Positions 44,432 through 54,133 of a DNA stretch of 64,000 nt are shown in pieces (the first letter of the stretch is position 1; each line of letters starts with the position of its first letter). The DNA comes from Succinivibrio dextrinosolvens. Lineage in GTDB: Bacteria > Pseudomonadota > Gammaproteobacteria > Enterobacterales > Succinivibrionaceae. Location of the stretch: positions 1,014,747 to 1,078,746 of the forward strand of contig NZ_CP047056.1 in assembly GCF_011065405.1 (NCBI RefSeq), given 5' to 3'. The notes under the pieces are model-generated. The model was not told the DNA's origin. It saw nothing but the letters and a program-made list of their open reading frames with translations, and did not search any database. The position numbers were made by a program, and so were the translations under genes.

Positions 44432-45127
44432 GTGATTTCTATTAAAAAAATTATATCAGGCTCACTGTTAGGTTTATGTGTCTGCGCCATTGGTGCAGTT
44501 CAGGCAGAACCAGAAAACAATACCGACACCGATGAAATTAAGCCTCCTAAGGCAAAAGAAGTATCAGATCTTCAGATCGGAGATACTCTTTACGTTTCTG
44601 AAAACGTAAATGTCTGGCTTAGAACCTGCCCTAGATCAAACTGCAAGATTGTTAATTCAATTCACGTTGGTGAAAGAATCACCTTTAATAAACTCTCTGA
44701 TGATAGAAAGTTTGTTGAAATTACCTACAATGGCAAAGAGTATTGGATGCAGTACCGTGACCTCCAGGTGGAGCCATGCGGTGAAGCTAAGGTTGATGAG
44801 CTAGAAGGCAAGATTGCAGAACTTAAGAATTCTCTTGAGAACTACGACTCAGAAGTTGCTGCAAACTACAGAGCAGCAAAAGCAAAAGTTGAAAAGCTTG
44901 AGAAAGAAAACGCCAGCTTAAAGAGTACTCTTGCAGCACAGAATGAAAAAATAGAAGATCTTGATGCAACCAGAAGAGATTTTGCTGACAAGCTTGAGAC
45001 AAAGGAGCTAGATATGCAGATGAGGTGGTGGCTTCAGGGTGCAGTGATTGCCTTCTGTGGTGCCATTATTGGAATTATCTGTGTTTACATTCCAAGACCA
45101 TCCTCAAAGAGAAAAAATCGTTTCTAG
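44432..45127 (+). CDS. ygiM: SH3-domain membrane protein, YgiM family
   Basis: 231 residues. A signal sequence (to about 26) precedes an SH3-like domain (about 50-115; LYVSENVNVWLRTCPRSNCKIV). A coiled coil (about 120-195) and one transmembrane segment near the C terminus with a short basic tail follow. This is the TIGR04211/YgiM layout. E. coli ygiM also lies beside ygiF-glnE. GTG start. The role is unclear; a cell-wall link is assumed from the SH3 domain. Two cysteines in the SH3 domain could form a disulphide. Confidence 0.85.
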   Translation: MISIKKIISGSLLGLCVCAIGAVQAEPENNTDTDEIKPPKAKEVSDLQIGDTLYVSENVNVWLRTCPRSNCKIVNSIHVGERITFNKLSDDRKFVEITYNGKEYWMQYRDLQVEPCGEAKVDELEGKIAELKNSLENYDSEVAANYRAAKAKVEKLEKENASLKSTLAAQNEKIEDLDATRRDFADKLETKELDMQMRWWLQGAVIAFCGAIIGIICVYIPRPSSKRKNRF

Positions 45128-45160
45128 TCCTTCCAAACAGGCTTTAGCATAGACAAACAA

Positions 45161-45196
45161 AAAATGAGTTCGAAAAAAAATCGAGCTCATTTTTCT
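45161..45196. terminator. Bidirectional intrinsic terminator
   Basis: AAAATGAGTTCGA pairs with TCGAGCTCATTTT (one mismatch) around seven A. T runs occur on both strands. It separates convergent ygiM and the MalE-like gene. Confidence 0.85.
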
Positions 45197-45224
45197 TTTA
45201 AGACAAGGAAAACTTTTTAGGAAG

Positions 45225-46427
45225 TCAGTTTTCCGCAATTTTCTGTTTTATCTTCATAACTCCCAGATCAAGAGCCGCTTCAATAGGTTCATTGTTTTTT
45301 ATAATGCTGTAGAGAGTCTCCTCCATTGGCACCCACACATGTGCCATCTGAGGAATTGTGGGCATAGGATCGGCATACTCAACCTGCGCTGCTATGGCGC
45401 TGGCATAATCATCGTTAGTAATTTCCTCTTTAGATAAAAGCTCTTTGATAGGAGGAAGCTCTGCGATTCTGTGATAGCGTTTTAATGCAAACTCCGTCTG
45501 ATTTATGAACTTTATAAACTCTTCTGCGAGTTTCTTGTTCTCGGATGTAGAGCTGATAGCATATGATTTCACTCCAAAGAAAGGTCTCATCGGAGTTCCG
45601 TCTGGAAGCTTTGGCAAAGGAGCAACACCATAGTTGATCCCAGAACTTGCATATCCGTCCAAGGTCCATGGTCCATTGATGATAGCTCCAACCTTTCCTG
45701 ATTTGAACATCTCATCTATATTAGCCCAGCCTTCCTGACCTAAGACTGACATAGGTACATGTTTTTTGGCAAAGTCAGCAAGAACAGAAACACCCTTTAC
45801 CGCCTTATCGTTATCAAGCCCTATGTTATATGGATTGAACTCTCCTTCAGAATTCTGCTTGAACACATATGAGCCGTATGCGCCAAAAAAACCATAGCTG
45901 TAATAGAAATTATCTACCTTGCTGATAAGCCCATAGATGCCTTGAGCCTTGTGCTTATCTGTAAATTCTATATACTCATTCAGAGTCTCATAAGGAACAG
46001 GCATAACATCCTTGTTATAGTAGACAATAAGTGCCTCTATGGATCGAGGCACACCATAGTATTTGCCCTTAACCTTAAACAGTTCAGTTGCTGTCTCTAT
46101 ATAGTGAGATTTTTCCTGCTCCATATTTTCAATAGGAGCAAGAATGCCTTTTGACATTGCGTCACCAACACGGTCAGATACAATCAGAAAAATATCCGGA
46201 GTCTTCTCTCCTCTGCTTATCAAATCCGCAACATCGTAAACATGGTTGGCTGAGTCTTTCCCCTGAATATCAACCTTCACGCCATACTTCTTCTCAAACT
46301 GGTCTGCAAAATCTCTTATACCATTAGTCTTGTTTAGATCTTCCCACACCGTAAGAGTTGCACCGTAGGATGACAAACCAAGCAACATAAGAGCAAAACC
46401 AAGAGAAACTTTAAGTGTATTCTTCAT
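45225..46427 (-). CDS. MalE-like periplasmic solute-binding protein
   Basis: 400 residues. A signal peptide ends near SYG-22. The mature start ATLTVWEDLNKTNGIRDFADQFEKKYGVKVDI and the segments IINGPWTLDGYASSGINYGVAPLPKLPDG and FFGVKSYAISSTS follow MalE closely. MalE binds maltodextrins for uptake and, in E. coli, for the Tar receptor. No malF, malG or malK is nearby. It starts 44 bases after the stop of a chemoreceptor gene on the same strand, so a shared transcript and a sensing role are likely. Confidence 0.8.
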   Translation of the reverse strand: MKNTLKVSLGFALMLLGLSSYGATLTVWEDLNKTNGIRDFADQFEKKYGVKVDIQGKDSANHVYDVADLISRGEKTPDIFLIVSDRVGDAMSKGILAPIENMEQEKSHYIETATELFKVKGKYYGVPRSIEALIVYYNKDVMPVPYETLNEYIEFTDKHKAQGIYGLISKVDNFYYSYGFFGAYGSYVFKQNSEGEFNPYNIGLDNDKAVKGVSVLADFAKKHVPMSVLGQEGWANIDEMFKSGKVGAIINGPWTLDGYASSGINYGVAPLPKLPDGTPMRPFFGVKSYAISSTSENKKLAEEFIKFINQTEFALKRYHRIAELPPIKELLSKEEITNDDYASAIAAQVEYADPMPTIPQMAHVWVPMEETLYSIIKNNEPIEAALDLGVMKIKQKIAEN

Positions 46428-46471
46428 ATCAGAGTTCTACCTTTCAATATCCCAAAAACAAGCCTGCCCTG

Positions 46472-48085
46472 TTAAACCTTAACCTTAGCAACAAGTTCAG
46501 ATAGTTCTGCAACAGAACTGCTTGCATTGTTGACCACGCTCTGAGTTTTCTCAACCTCAACCACAAAGCCCTGAGCTGAACTGGTAATGTTCTGCATATT
46601 TGAGGATATCTCTGCAGTGGCTGTAGTCTGTTCCTCTGCAGCGGTCGCAATCTGATTAATCTGAGAATTAACAACCGAAACCTTGTTGATAATCTCATTT
46701 AACAGCACTTCAATTGAGGAGGCCTCCTCAGCTAGAGAAAACATTGAGGAAACAGATTTGGACATAGACTCATTGGCAAGGTTAGCTTCATTCTGTACTA
46801 GGGTAACCATGCTGGTAATCTCCTGAGTTGAGGCAGAAGTTCTTGAGGCCAGAGCACGAACCTCATCTGCAACCACAGCAAATCCCTTACCGGCTTCACC
46901 GGCACGAGCAGCCTCAATCGCAGCATTCAGAGCCAGAAGATTAGTCTGAGATGCAATCTCGTCAATGGTCTGAACAATGGTTCCAATCTTCTGAGCCTTA
47001 TCTACCAGAGACTGGATCTGCTCGGCATCCTTCTTGGTCTGCTCAACCTGCTGATGAATGGCATTGATGGTCAGACGAACCTTAGACACACCTTCCTGAG
47101 TAGTTTTATTGGAATCATCAGCATTTGCAGCAGCTTCCTGACAGTTCTTAGCAATATCAGAAGTGGTGGATACCATCTGATCTGCAGCAGCTGCAACTGT
47201 TAGAGATCGGTTCTCTGTACTCTTGGCTGAATCTTTGATTTCAGAGGTTGAAGAACGAATCGTATCAAAGTTTGAGTTCAGATCATTCTCGGACTGTTTG
47301 ATGGCTGATACTATTCCCTGCCACTCTGAACGCATGGATTCAAGTGAACGCAGAAGAACACCAAAATCATCCTTAAGATGAGTCTTTATTTCTTTTGAAA
47401 GGTCCCCTCTTTCAATAGTAGCAGTTGCATCACAGGCACGTTTAATAGCTCCGGTAAACACAGCTGACAGAGCAAAGCTGATTACCAGAGAAACAACAAT
47501 TACAGCGACAGAAACAACACCAACCACAATGAGAGGAGTATTTGAATTCATCTCATCAAGATGCCCCATAATATTGCCGAGAATGTTATTGTTAATGTTC
47601 ACCAGATTTCTCTGAGCGGCAATGAACTTAGGGTAAATATTAGCAGAGTAGATTCCGCGTGCCATTGGCTGGAAGTTTCTATCCAGTGTAGGTATCAGCT
47701 CATTATGATAAGTATCGATCGCCTCGGCAAGATAAGCTTTTACCTTCTTTGAGGCATCAGAATTAATCTGCTTATTTAGAGCATCGGCTACATTAACAAT
47801 ACTGGTAAGCTTCTCTTCAACAGAAGATTTATTCTGAGGAGTATATTCTTTGATGTTATTAACAAAGGTAAACAGCTCATCATTGACGTATGTGATATTC
47901 GAGCTTAATTCAGTATTGGGGTTGTACTCTGTTGAAAGAGATATATCCGCGTAATCAATTGATGCTTTGATGTTTTTCAAATTGATCATCGCAACAACTG
48001 AAATAATCAGAGTTAAGAGAATAACCACCATGAAAGCTAAGATAAGCTTTGCTCGTACAGCTAAACGATTAAACCAACCAAACAT
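46472..48085 (-). CDS. Methyl-accepting chemotaxis protein
   Basis: 537 residues. TM1 is at about 14-35 and TM2 at about 184-210, around a 4-helix-bundle-like periplasmic domain. HAMP runs to about 265. The cytoplasmic hairpin carries the universal tip [20 protein letters not shown] and [16 protein letters not shown] (374-416). There is no C-terminal CheR-binding pentapeptide (ends VAKVKV). It signals to CheA/CheW. It is followed by a MalE-like gene in the same direction, suggesting that it senses the loaded binding protein. Confidence 0.93.
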   Translation of the reverse strand: MFGWFNRLAVRAKLILAFMVVILLTLIISVVAMINLKNIKASIDYADISLSTEYNPNTELSSNITYVNDELFTFVNNIKEYTPQNKSSVEEKLTSIVNVADALNKQINSDASKKVKAYLAEAIDTYHNELIPTLDRNFQPMARGIYSANIYPKFIAAQRNLVNINNNILGNIMGHLDEMNSNTPLIVVGVVSVAVIVVSLVISFALSAVFTGAIKRACDATATIERGDLSKEIKTHLKDDFGVLLRSLESMRSEWQGIVSAIKQSENDLNSNFDTIRSSTSEIKDSAKSTENRSLTVAAAADQMVSTTSDIAKNCQEAAANADDSNKTTQEGVSKVRLTINAIHQQVEQTKKDAEQIQSLVDKAQKIGTIVQTIDEIASQTNLLALNAAIEAARAGEAGKGFAVVADEVRALASRTSASTQEITSMVTLVQNEANLANESMSKSVSSMFSLAEEASSIEVLLNEIINKVSVVNSQINQIATAAEEQTTATAEISSNMQNITSSAQGFVVEVEKTQSVVNNASSSVAELSELVAKVKV

Positions 48086-48319
48086 ATTCCACCCTAAAAA
48101 AATAACTACTCATTAAGTTATAGGAGAAAATAAAGTTAGTTCATATATGTTTTATTAACTTTATGATTAAGTTCAAAAGGTTTTATGTGGATTTGAAGCT
48201 CATATTCAAAAAAACAAATAGATATAAGCCTTTTCTTCTCAATTTTGGTGTTATTAGTTTTCACTAACAATACGGAAATGATTTTTTCTTATTAGAGTTA
48301 TGGAGAAAGAAATTTGAAT

Positions 48320-48345
48320 TCTGGTATGCCAACCGACATACCAGA
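48320..48345. other. Hairpin downstream of the GtrA-like gene
   Basis: TCTGGTATG and CATACCAGA pair perfectly around an 8-base loop, just after the stop of the minus-strand gene. No T run follows, so it may be an mRNA-end stabiliser rather than an intrinsic terminator. The rest of the 264-base gap is AT-rich and presumably contains the receptor promoter. Confidence 0.45.
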
Positions 48346-48349
48346 CATT

Positions 48350-48742
48350 TTAAGCATTTCTTTTGGCAGGACTCATTCTATTGTTGAAGAGATAATCGGT
48401 GATTAACAGACAGCCTAAAGCAACGGAATGAGCAGTAGTGCAGGCAATATCCTCTGACACCTCATTCTCTAGAACAGCAAATATCCACAGAGAGACAATA
48501 AAAGTCTGAAGCACACCCGCAATGTTAAAAGAAATAAATTTAAAAACAGATTTTTTTCGCTTTAACATAGCAGAGCCAAGCATACTATAGGCTGTAACAG
48601 CTCCAACAAAATAAGACAACAATACTGACAGTTCAAAACTGAAGGCTTCCTGAAACAGGAACCTGCTTAAAAAATTACAACCAATACCTATAAGATCTGC
48701 CAGCATGAATTCGACATATCGATTCTTCTGCATTTTTATCAT
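48350..48742 (-). CDS. GtrA-like membrane protein
   Basis: 130 residues with four hydrophobic helices (about 12-30, 36-55, 70-90 and 100-118) and a short basic C terminus, the GtrA pattern. GtrA proteins are proposed flippases of lipid-linked sugars for surface glycans. RYVEFMLADLIGIGCNFLSRFLF is typical of its first helix. There is no glycosyltransferase beside it, so the partner is not known. An ATG three codons later (MQKNRY) may be the true start. Confidence 0.7.
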   Translation of the reverse strand: MIKMQKNRYVEFMLADLIGIGCNFLSRFLFQEAFSFELSVLLSYFVGAVTAYSMLGSAMLKRKKSVFKFISFNIAGVLQTFIVSLWIFAVLENEVSEDIACTTAHSVALGCLLITDYLFNNRMSPAKRNA

Positions 48743-49014
48743 TCTTAAGTTTTAAGAGTGGCTTTGTTTTATCGCCTCGATTATTTTTTTTCTGGCCGTA
48801 TTTTAGTATTTTTTTGGGAACAGATCATCAGAATTAATGAATCGTTACATCTATACATGAAAAAAAAAATAAAACAAACTCACATAAAGCTGTAATTTGT
48901 ACGTACATAATTATGTTTGTTTTTATAGAATGCGTTACTGATACAAACTGACGGTAACAAAGTTATTTCTGTTTGAGAATTTGACGGCAGTTTAAGTATC
49001 CGCACTGCACTTTT

Positions 49015-50154
49015 ATGAGGAAATTTCATCTTAATACAGACAGACGTTCTGTTCGTCTGATTATCATCATGCTGATCCTGCTCAGTATCAGTTCCTTTCT
49101 AATCTATATCGGCTCAAGAGGAGATGCCACCTCTGTTGCACAGAGAATAAAATCAGGAGTGCTGACAGCAGATGAGGTAAATATAGCCTTTGAAAATGTT
49201 GGTGGACGACTCTTGTCACGTAAGGTAAAAGAGTCAGACTTTGTCAAAAAAGGTCAGGTTCTTATGGTGCTAGATGACAAGGATACCTCTCTTTCCATCC
49301 AAAAGCTGCAGGCTCAGATTCAGGCTCAGGAAGCATCCATAAGACAGCAGCAGGAAGCAATAAAGATTCAGACTCAGGATTGCCGACTTCAGGAAATCTC
49401 ACAGTGGAGACAGATAGAACAGTTTTACGCCGCATTAAAGGCAGCACAATCTGCAGAAAAACTGGCAAAAGTTGAGTTTGGAAGATCAAAACAGCTGATT
49501 AACTCGAAAAGTATATCCAAATCAGCCTATGACACAAACGAAAGCGCCCAGAGTCAGGCAACTCAGGCAAGAATTCAGGCTCAGCGTCAGCTTGACTCCA
49601 TATCTTTAGGAGCAACTCCGGAACAGAAAGAAAAGCTCAGAACTACGGGAAGTGCTGAAGGCATGACCTTAACCGCTATTGAGAATACCAGAGCCAACAT
49701 TAAAAACATGGACAACACGCTGTCTGAAATGAAAGCCCGTTTAAAAGAGTTAAATACGGAACTGGAGATTCTAAATCTAAACTATGAACGACTGACTTTA
49801 AGAGCCCCAGAAGACGGAAAGATTTTAAAACTCCTGTATCAGGAAGGAGAGATGATCTCTCCAAATGCTCCTGCAGTCTTACTAGAGTCATCTCGTAAGT
49901 ATTTTGATATTTATGTAAACGAGAAGCAGGTCTTAAACTATAAGGAAAACCAGAAGGTAACCGCAAATGTAATTGCTACCGATGAAGAGGTCAGCGGTAT
50001 TATCAGATTTGTTACCGCAGCCCCTTCCTTTGCAGATCTTAGAATGACCAGAGAACACGGACAGGCGGATTTAACCATGTTCAAGGTAAGAGTGTACCTT
50101 GAAAAGCCAGAGAGCTGTCTTGCCGGAATGACTCTTGAGGTTGAAAATGATTAA
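49015..50154 (+). CDS. HlyD-family membrane fusion protein
   Basis: 379 residues. One N-terminal membrane anchor (about 14-32), a biotinyl-lipoyl half motif (VGGRLLSRKVKESDFVKKGQVLMVLDDKD), a long coiled-coil hairpin rich in Gln and Ala (about 95-255), then the second lipoyl half (LRAPEDGKILKLLYQEGEMI) and a beta-barrel. Such proteins bridge inner-membrane pumps to TolC. Its stop overlaps the start of an ABC-2 permease gene by 8 bases. It resembles the YhiI/YbhG type. Confidence 0.9.
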   Translation: MRKFHLNTDRRSVRLIIIMLILLSISSFLIYIGSRGDATSVAQRIKSGVLTADEVNIAFENVGGRLLSRKVKESDFVKKGQVLMVLDDKDTSLSIQKLQAQIQAQEASIRQQQEAIKIQTQDCRLQEISQWRQIEQFYAALKAAQSAEKLAKVEFGRSKQLINSKSISKSAYDTNESAQSQATQARIQAQRQLDSISLGATPEQKEKLRTTGSAEGMTLTAIENTRANIKNMDNTLSEMKARLKELNTELEILNLNYERLTLRAPEDGKILKLLYQEGEMISPNAPAVLLESSRKYFDIYVNEKQVLNYKENQKVTANVIATDEEVSGIIRFVTAAPSFADLRMTREHGQADLTMFKVRVYLEKPESCLAGMTLEVEND

Positions 50155-51367
50155 AAAAATCACCGATGCAATCCTCGAAGAAGTTGATGCGATGATGTCA
50201 GGTCACTTTATTCCCTATCATCTGGCCGCCTTCATGATGGCGATTCTTACAACTTTATTCTTCTCAGTGACTATGACTCACAGTGCAGTGTTTGAAGGAA
50301 AAATTGCAGTAATTGATCTTGACGCCTCCAACTACTCAACCAGTCTGATACAGCAGCTTAACACCAGTGCTTATATTGAGATAACAGAGGTTTATCACAC
50401 CCCGCTTCCAGTAATGAAACTGCTTGCTCACGATCGAAATATCGGAGTCATCTATATTCCAAAAGGACTTGAGCAGGCAGTAATGCGTGCAGAGAAAACC
50501 TTTAATCTTGGATATTTTGCCGATTACTCAAACATGGCGCAGAATGGGCAGGCTATAGCAAATCTCAAGAGCGTAATTTCAGAGATCGGAGCTCAGAGTA
50601 CGGGGACCAGAATCGCGCTCAAAATGGAAACCAGTCAGGAAAAAACTCAGGCACTGATGCAGCCTATCAGTATAATTGACAGAGATCTGTATAATCCGAC
50701 ACTGTCTTCAACTATATCTATCTGCTCGGCTTTTATATATTTCTTTTCCTCCATCATCTTCGGTATCACCGTACTGATGATTATAGGAAGGCTTAAAGTA
50801 ACCAACCGCTGGAATTCCGTATTGAACGAAAGCGTAATTGTACTTATAGCAAGACTTGTTCCATACGCTTTAATCTACACCACTGCCATAACTCTGGTAA
50901 CTTCGGCTATTGTGGTGTTTGGACAGTTAAGATTTGCCGGAAATTATTTTCTGCATATTCCAAGTATTTTTATGACCGCGCTGGGACTGGGAATGCTTGC
51001 ATTCATTATCACATGGAACACAACCAATCCTTCAGAAGGTGGAAGCAGAATGATTCTGATTATTCCTCCAGGTTTTATTCTGGGAGGAGCTCTTTTAGCT
51101 GCAGCAGTACTGCCTGACTGGGTCAATACCTTTAAATATATCTTTCCTCTAACCTGGATGTTTGAGTTCTGGAGGGATAACGCCTATAGAGGAGTCGAAT
51201 TTACTACCATGCTTGGAACCTATGGAAAGTATATTCTATACCTCACTGTACTGTCAGGTATTCTTTATGTTCTGCATTATCAGAGCAAAAAGAAAATACA
51301 AAAAGAAGCTTACGAATGCAAAAATATACACCAAGAAGGAGATAAACTCTCACAAAACAGAATTTAA
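50147..51367 (+). CDS. ABC-2 type permease (YhhJ/YbhR-like)
   Basis: 406 residues from the ATG at 50147, overlapping the hlyD-like stop by 8 bases. One N-terminal membrane helix is followed by a periplasmic domain of about 160 residues (VIDLDASNYSTSLIQQL is the typical ABC-2 start). Then come five helices with PPGFILGGALLAAAVLPDWVNTFKYIFPLTW, the conserved end of this family. No ATP-binding subunit is encoded beside it, so the export pump needs an ATPase encoded elsewhere. The substrate is unknown. Confidence 0.88.
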   Translation: MIKKITDAILEEVDAMMSGHFIPYHLAAFMMAILTTLFFSVTMTHSAVFEGKIAVIDLDASNYSTSLIQQLNTSAYIEITEVYHTPLPVMKLLAHDRNIGVIYIPKGLEQAVMRAEKTFNLGYFADYSNMAQNGQAIANLKSVISEIGAQSTGTRIALKMETSQEKTQALMQPISIIDRDLYNPTLSSTISICSAFIYFFSSIIFGITVLMIIGRLKVTNRWNSVLNESVIVLIARLVPYALIYTTAITLVTSAIVVFGQLRFAGNYFLHIPSIFMTALGLGMLAFIITWNTTNPSEGGSRMILIIPPGFILGGALLAAAVLPDWVNTFKYIFPLTWMFEFWRDNAYRGVEFTTMLGTYGKYILYLTVLSGILYVLHYQSKKKIQKEAYECKNIHQEGDKLSQNRI

Positions 51368-51414
51368 AACGAAGGCAGTGCAGATTTATATACAAATGAC
51401 CTTATAGGTTATTT

Positions 51415-51451
51415 CTCTCTATTTTGGTTATCAGAATAGAGAGTTTTTTTT
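51415..51451 (+). terminator. Intrinsic terminator of the hlyD-permease pair
   Basis: CTCTCTATT and AATAGAGAG pair perfectly, followed by eight T on the plus strand. Confidence 0.9.
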
Positions 51452-51456
51452 AGGCT

Positions 51457-52155
51457 TTATAAAGGCAGAAGAGCGATTATAAAGATTGACAAAGGCACCA
51501 TAAGAAGTGCAGGGATGTAGTTTATAACCTTAAACTGAGTTATGCCTATCATATTAAAACCTAAAGCCAGAATGATTGCACAGCCGGTTGCAGATATCTC
51601 TCCTATCAGAAACTCTGACATATAAGGTGAAATATACTTAGATAGAAGAACAATTGTCCCCTGAAATATCAAAGTAAAAGCAGCAGAACCAAAGACTCCT
51701 GCGCCCATAGTTGCTGCCAGCATGATTCCTGATATCAGATCTAAAAGAGATTTTGTATAGAGCATACTGTAGTTCTCGCGCAAGCCTGCATCAAGAGAAC
51801 CAACAATAACCATTGCGCCCACATTCATGATAAGACAGGAGGTAATAAAAGCCTCAGTGATTTTCGAAACACTGTTTTCACCTTTAGCTATTTTTCCAAG
51901 AAGATTCTGGAAAAATCGGTTTACCTTTCCCTCAAAATTAAAGAATTCACCGACAAAAACACCAAGAGCAATAGATAAGATGAGGATTAGGATGTTTGAT
52001 GTCTGAATTGCCCCCTGAATACCAATAATCACAGTGCAGACACCTAGAGCTTTGAGAATATTGCTTGAAATCTCCTTGGGAATCCCTTTTTTTACAAGAA
52101 GACCTACACATGTACCGATGATAATAGCAATGGTATTAACGATAACAGCAAACAT
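51457..52155 (-). CDS. DUF554 membrane protein (YqgA/YdfK-like)
   Basis: 232 residues with about seven hydrophobic segments. NTIAIIIGTCVGLLVKKGIP at the N terminus, SCLIMNVGAMVIVGSLDAGL in the middle and a closing ALGFNMIGITQFKVINYIPALL fit DUF554. A transport role is assumed, but no substrate is known. It stands alone, convergent with the permease gene. Confidence 0.85.
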   Translation of the reverse strand: MFAVIVNTIAIIIGTCVGLLVKKGIPKEISSNILKALGVCTVIIGIQGAIQTSNILILILSIALGVFVGEFFNFEGKVNRFFQNLLGKIAKGENSVSKITEAFITSCLIMNVGAMVIVGSLDAGLRENYSMLYTKSLLDLISGIMLAATMGAGVFGSAAFTLIFQGTIVLLSKYISPYMSEFLIGEISATGCAIILALGFNMIGITQFKVINYIPALLMVPLSIFIIALLPL

Positions 52156-52290
52156 AATTCTATCTCGTGAATATTTATCAGCAAAAATCTTTCGAATTAT
52201 TATACAGTTATTATCAAGATTTATCTGGTTATTTTACAGTTTCTATTAGCAAAAGATCTCCAGTTTTATCAAGTAATAGGCTCGCTAAAA

Positions 52291-52310
52291 CCACGCAGTT
52301 TACTGCGGGG
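52291..52310. repeat. Left-end hairpin of the IS605-type element
   Basis: CCACGCAGT-TT-ACTGCGGGG pairs over nine positions with one mismatch. It lies 30 bases beyond the tnpA stop. Confidence 0.65.
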
Positions 52311-52342
52311 ATAAAGCGTGCAGATTAGAAAATGGATATTTT

Positions 52343-52738
52343 CTAATCAGGTGTGTTCTGTTGTTCTATATATTGTCTAATAATAGAAATTGAGGCTCCT
52401 CCACAACTGCATGCAAAATAGGATGGTGACCAAAGAGCTTTCCCCCAAAGATTTTTTTGTATAGAGGGATAATTCTTTTTTCTGATAATTAGACTCGAAT
52501 AGCCTTTGAGAGCTTGAACCAGTTTTGAGATTGCATCTTTTGGAGGATAACTGACTAGCAGATGAACATGGTCAGCCTCTCCATCAAATTCTAATAGTTT
52601 TGATTCAAATCTGACACATACTAAAGAGAAGATATTTCTGAGTTCTCCTAAGATAGCAGCTGTTAATACTTTACGTCTGTATTTAATCACAAAAAACAGA
52701 TGGACATGCAAATTGTAAACACAATGTCGGCCGTGCAA
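52343..52738 (-). CDS. tnpA: IS200/IS605 single-strand transposase TnpA
   Basis: 131 residues of the Y1 HUH transposase family: HVHLLVSYPPKDAISKLVQALKG contains the metal-binding His pair, and the C-terminal SIIRQYIEQQ holds the catalytic tyrosine. GRHCVYNLHVHLFFVIKYRRKVL is the typical N terminus. The start is TTG. It cuts and joins single-stranded element ends at hairpins. Complete in length, so probably functional, and could also mobilise the tnpB-only element at 25.4 kb if ends are recognised. Confidence 0.92.
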   Translation of the reverse strand: MHGRHCVYNLHVHLFFVIKYRRKVLTAAILGELRNIFSLVCVRFESKLLEFDGEADHVHLLVSYPPKDAISKLVQALKGYSSLIIRKKNYPSIQKNLWGKALWSPSYFACSCGGASISIIRQYIEQQNTPD

Positions 52739-52807
52739 AAATTCTGTTTTTTTCTTATACTATCATCCTCAATTGTTAATAATCTTGTTAGAGTCCTTTC
52801 ATCGTAA

Positions 52808-54097
52808 ATGAATATCAACTGGAAACAGGCATACAGATATAGGTTAAGACCTAATGGCGCACAGCAGAGAAGATTACTTCAGCTCTGCGGCTCTGCCAGA
52901 TATGCATGGAACCAGGTATTGACTGGAAGAAACGAGGAATATAAGGAATATCTTGAAGACATCGAATCAGCCAAATGCTGGGGAGAAGATGTTTCTTTAG
53001 TACCAAAGCCAAGACCTATAAATAGATTTTCATTTACATATGATCTTAATAAACTGATGGCAGAGGAAGAAAACAGCTTTCTCAAGACTCAGGGGCACTC
53101 TCAGGTGCTGCAGCAAAAGATGCAGGACTTGTATAGTGCTTTTAGCAGGTTCTTCAAAGGTAAAGGCGGATATCCTCAATTCAAGACCAAAAACGGATAC
53201 AACTCTATAAGATTTCCTCAGGGCATAAATCTGGATGAGAAGAATAAGAGGATCTTTCTTCCAAAGACCGGTTTTGTAAGGTACAGAAAGTCCAGAGATA
53301 TAGAAGGAGACATAAAGAACGTAACCGTCTCATTCTTTTCTGGAGAATGGTATGTATCTATACAGACCCAGAAAGAAATAGAAGTACCTGAGATAAATCT
53401 GAAAAAACTGTTAGAGACTGAGGCGGATAATGCTTTGGGTATAGATATGGGAGCAGTACGCTTCTGCACCTTCTCTGACGGACGTTATGAAGAGTCACTA
53501 AAGAGTAATGAGCTTACCCGTCTTGATGAAAAGATAGCTATTGTTCAGAGACAGCTCAAAAATAAAAAGAAAGGTTCTAACAGAAGATTAAGACTTATAA
53601 AGAGAATTTCCAGACTTCATCAGAAGAAAGCCAATATACGTAATGACAGTCATCAGAAGCTCAGCACACTGATTTGCAATAGCCACGCTATAGTTGTTGC
53701 TGAGGAGCTGAAGATCAAGAATATGACGAAAAGTGCAAAAGGAAGCCTGTTAAATCCTGGTAAGAATGTAAAAGCAAAGTCAGGACTTAACCGTTCAATT
53801 CTGTCTGAAGGCTGGGGACAATTCTTTAAGATGCTTGAATACAAGCAGAAAAAGAGAGGTCATATCTTTTTACAGCTTAACCCAAAGAATACCAGCAGAA
53901 CCTGTCCTAAATGCGGTCATGTCTCAAAAGACAATCGCAGAACTCAGGCTCATTTCTGCTGTACGAACTGTGGATATACAGCTAATGCAGATGAAAATGC
54001 AGCGGGAAATATCCTAAGGGCCGGACTGGCCCGGCTAGCACAGGAAGTGAACTCCAAAAGGAGTCAGCACTGTGAACCCTCTGAAGCTGAACAGTAA
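52808..54097 (+). CDS. tnpB: TnpB RNA-guided nuclease homologue
   Basis: 429 residues. An N-terminal helix-turn-helix region (WKQAYRYRLRPNGAQQRRLLQLCGSARYAWNQ) is followed by the RuvC residues Asp (NALGIDMGAVRF), Glu (IVVAEELKIKNM) and Asp (ANADENAAGNI). A zinc ribbon CPKCG ... CCTNCG lies between the last two. All catalytic residues look intact. The guide RNA would come from the 3' end of the gene and the right end (to 54143). It differs clearly from the tnpB at 25.5 kb, so the two elements arrived separately. Confidence 0.92.
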   Translation: MNINWKQAYRYRLRPNGAQQRRLLQLCGSARYAWNQVLTGRNEEYKEYLEDIESAKCWGEDVSLVPKPRPINRFSFTYDLNKLMAEEENSFLKTQGHSQVLQQKMQDLYSAFSRFFKGKGGYPQFKTKNGYNSIRFPQGINLDEKNKRIFLPKTGFVRYRKSRDIEGDIKNVTVSFFSGEWYVSIQTQKEIEVPEINLKKLLETEADNALGIDMGAVRFCTFSDGRYEESLKSNELTRLDEKIAIVQRQLKNKKKGSNRRLRLIKRISRLHQKKANIRNDSHQKLSTLICNSHAIVVAEELKIKNMTKSAKGSLLNPGKNVKAKSGLNRSILSEGWGQFFKMLEYKQKKRGHIFLQLNPKNTSRTCPKCGHVSKDNRRTQAHFCCTNCGYTANADENAAGNILRAGLARLAQEVNSKRSQHCEPSEAEQ

Positions 54098-54113
54098 TGT
54101 CAGCAGTAGGAAT

Positions 54114-54133
54114 CCTCTTGCTTCAGCAAGAGG
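54114..54133. repeat. Right-end hairpin of the IS605-type element
   Basis: CCTCTTGC-TTCA-GCAAGAGG is a perfect 8-bp stem, followed by AGGATGTCAA, the common right-end context of IS200/IS605 elements. Confidence 0.75.
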
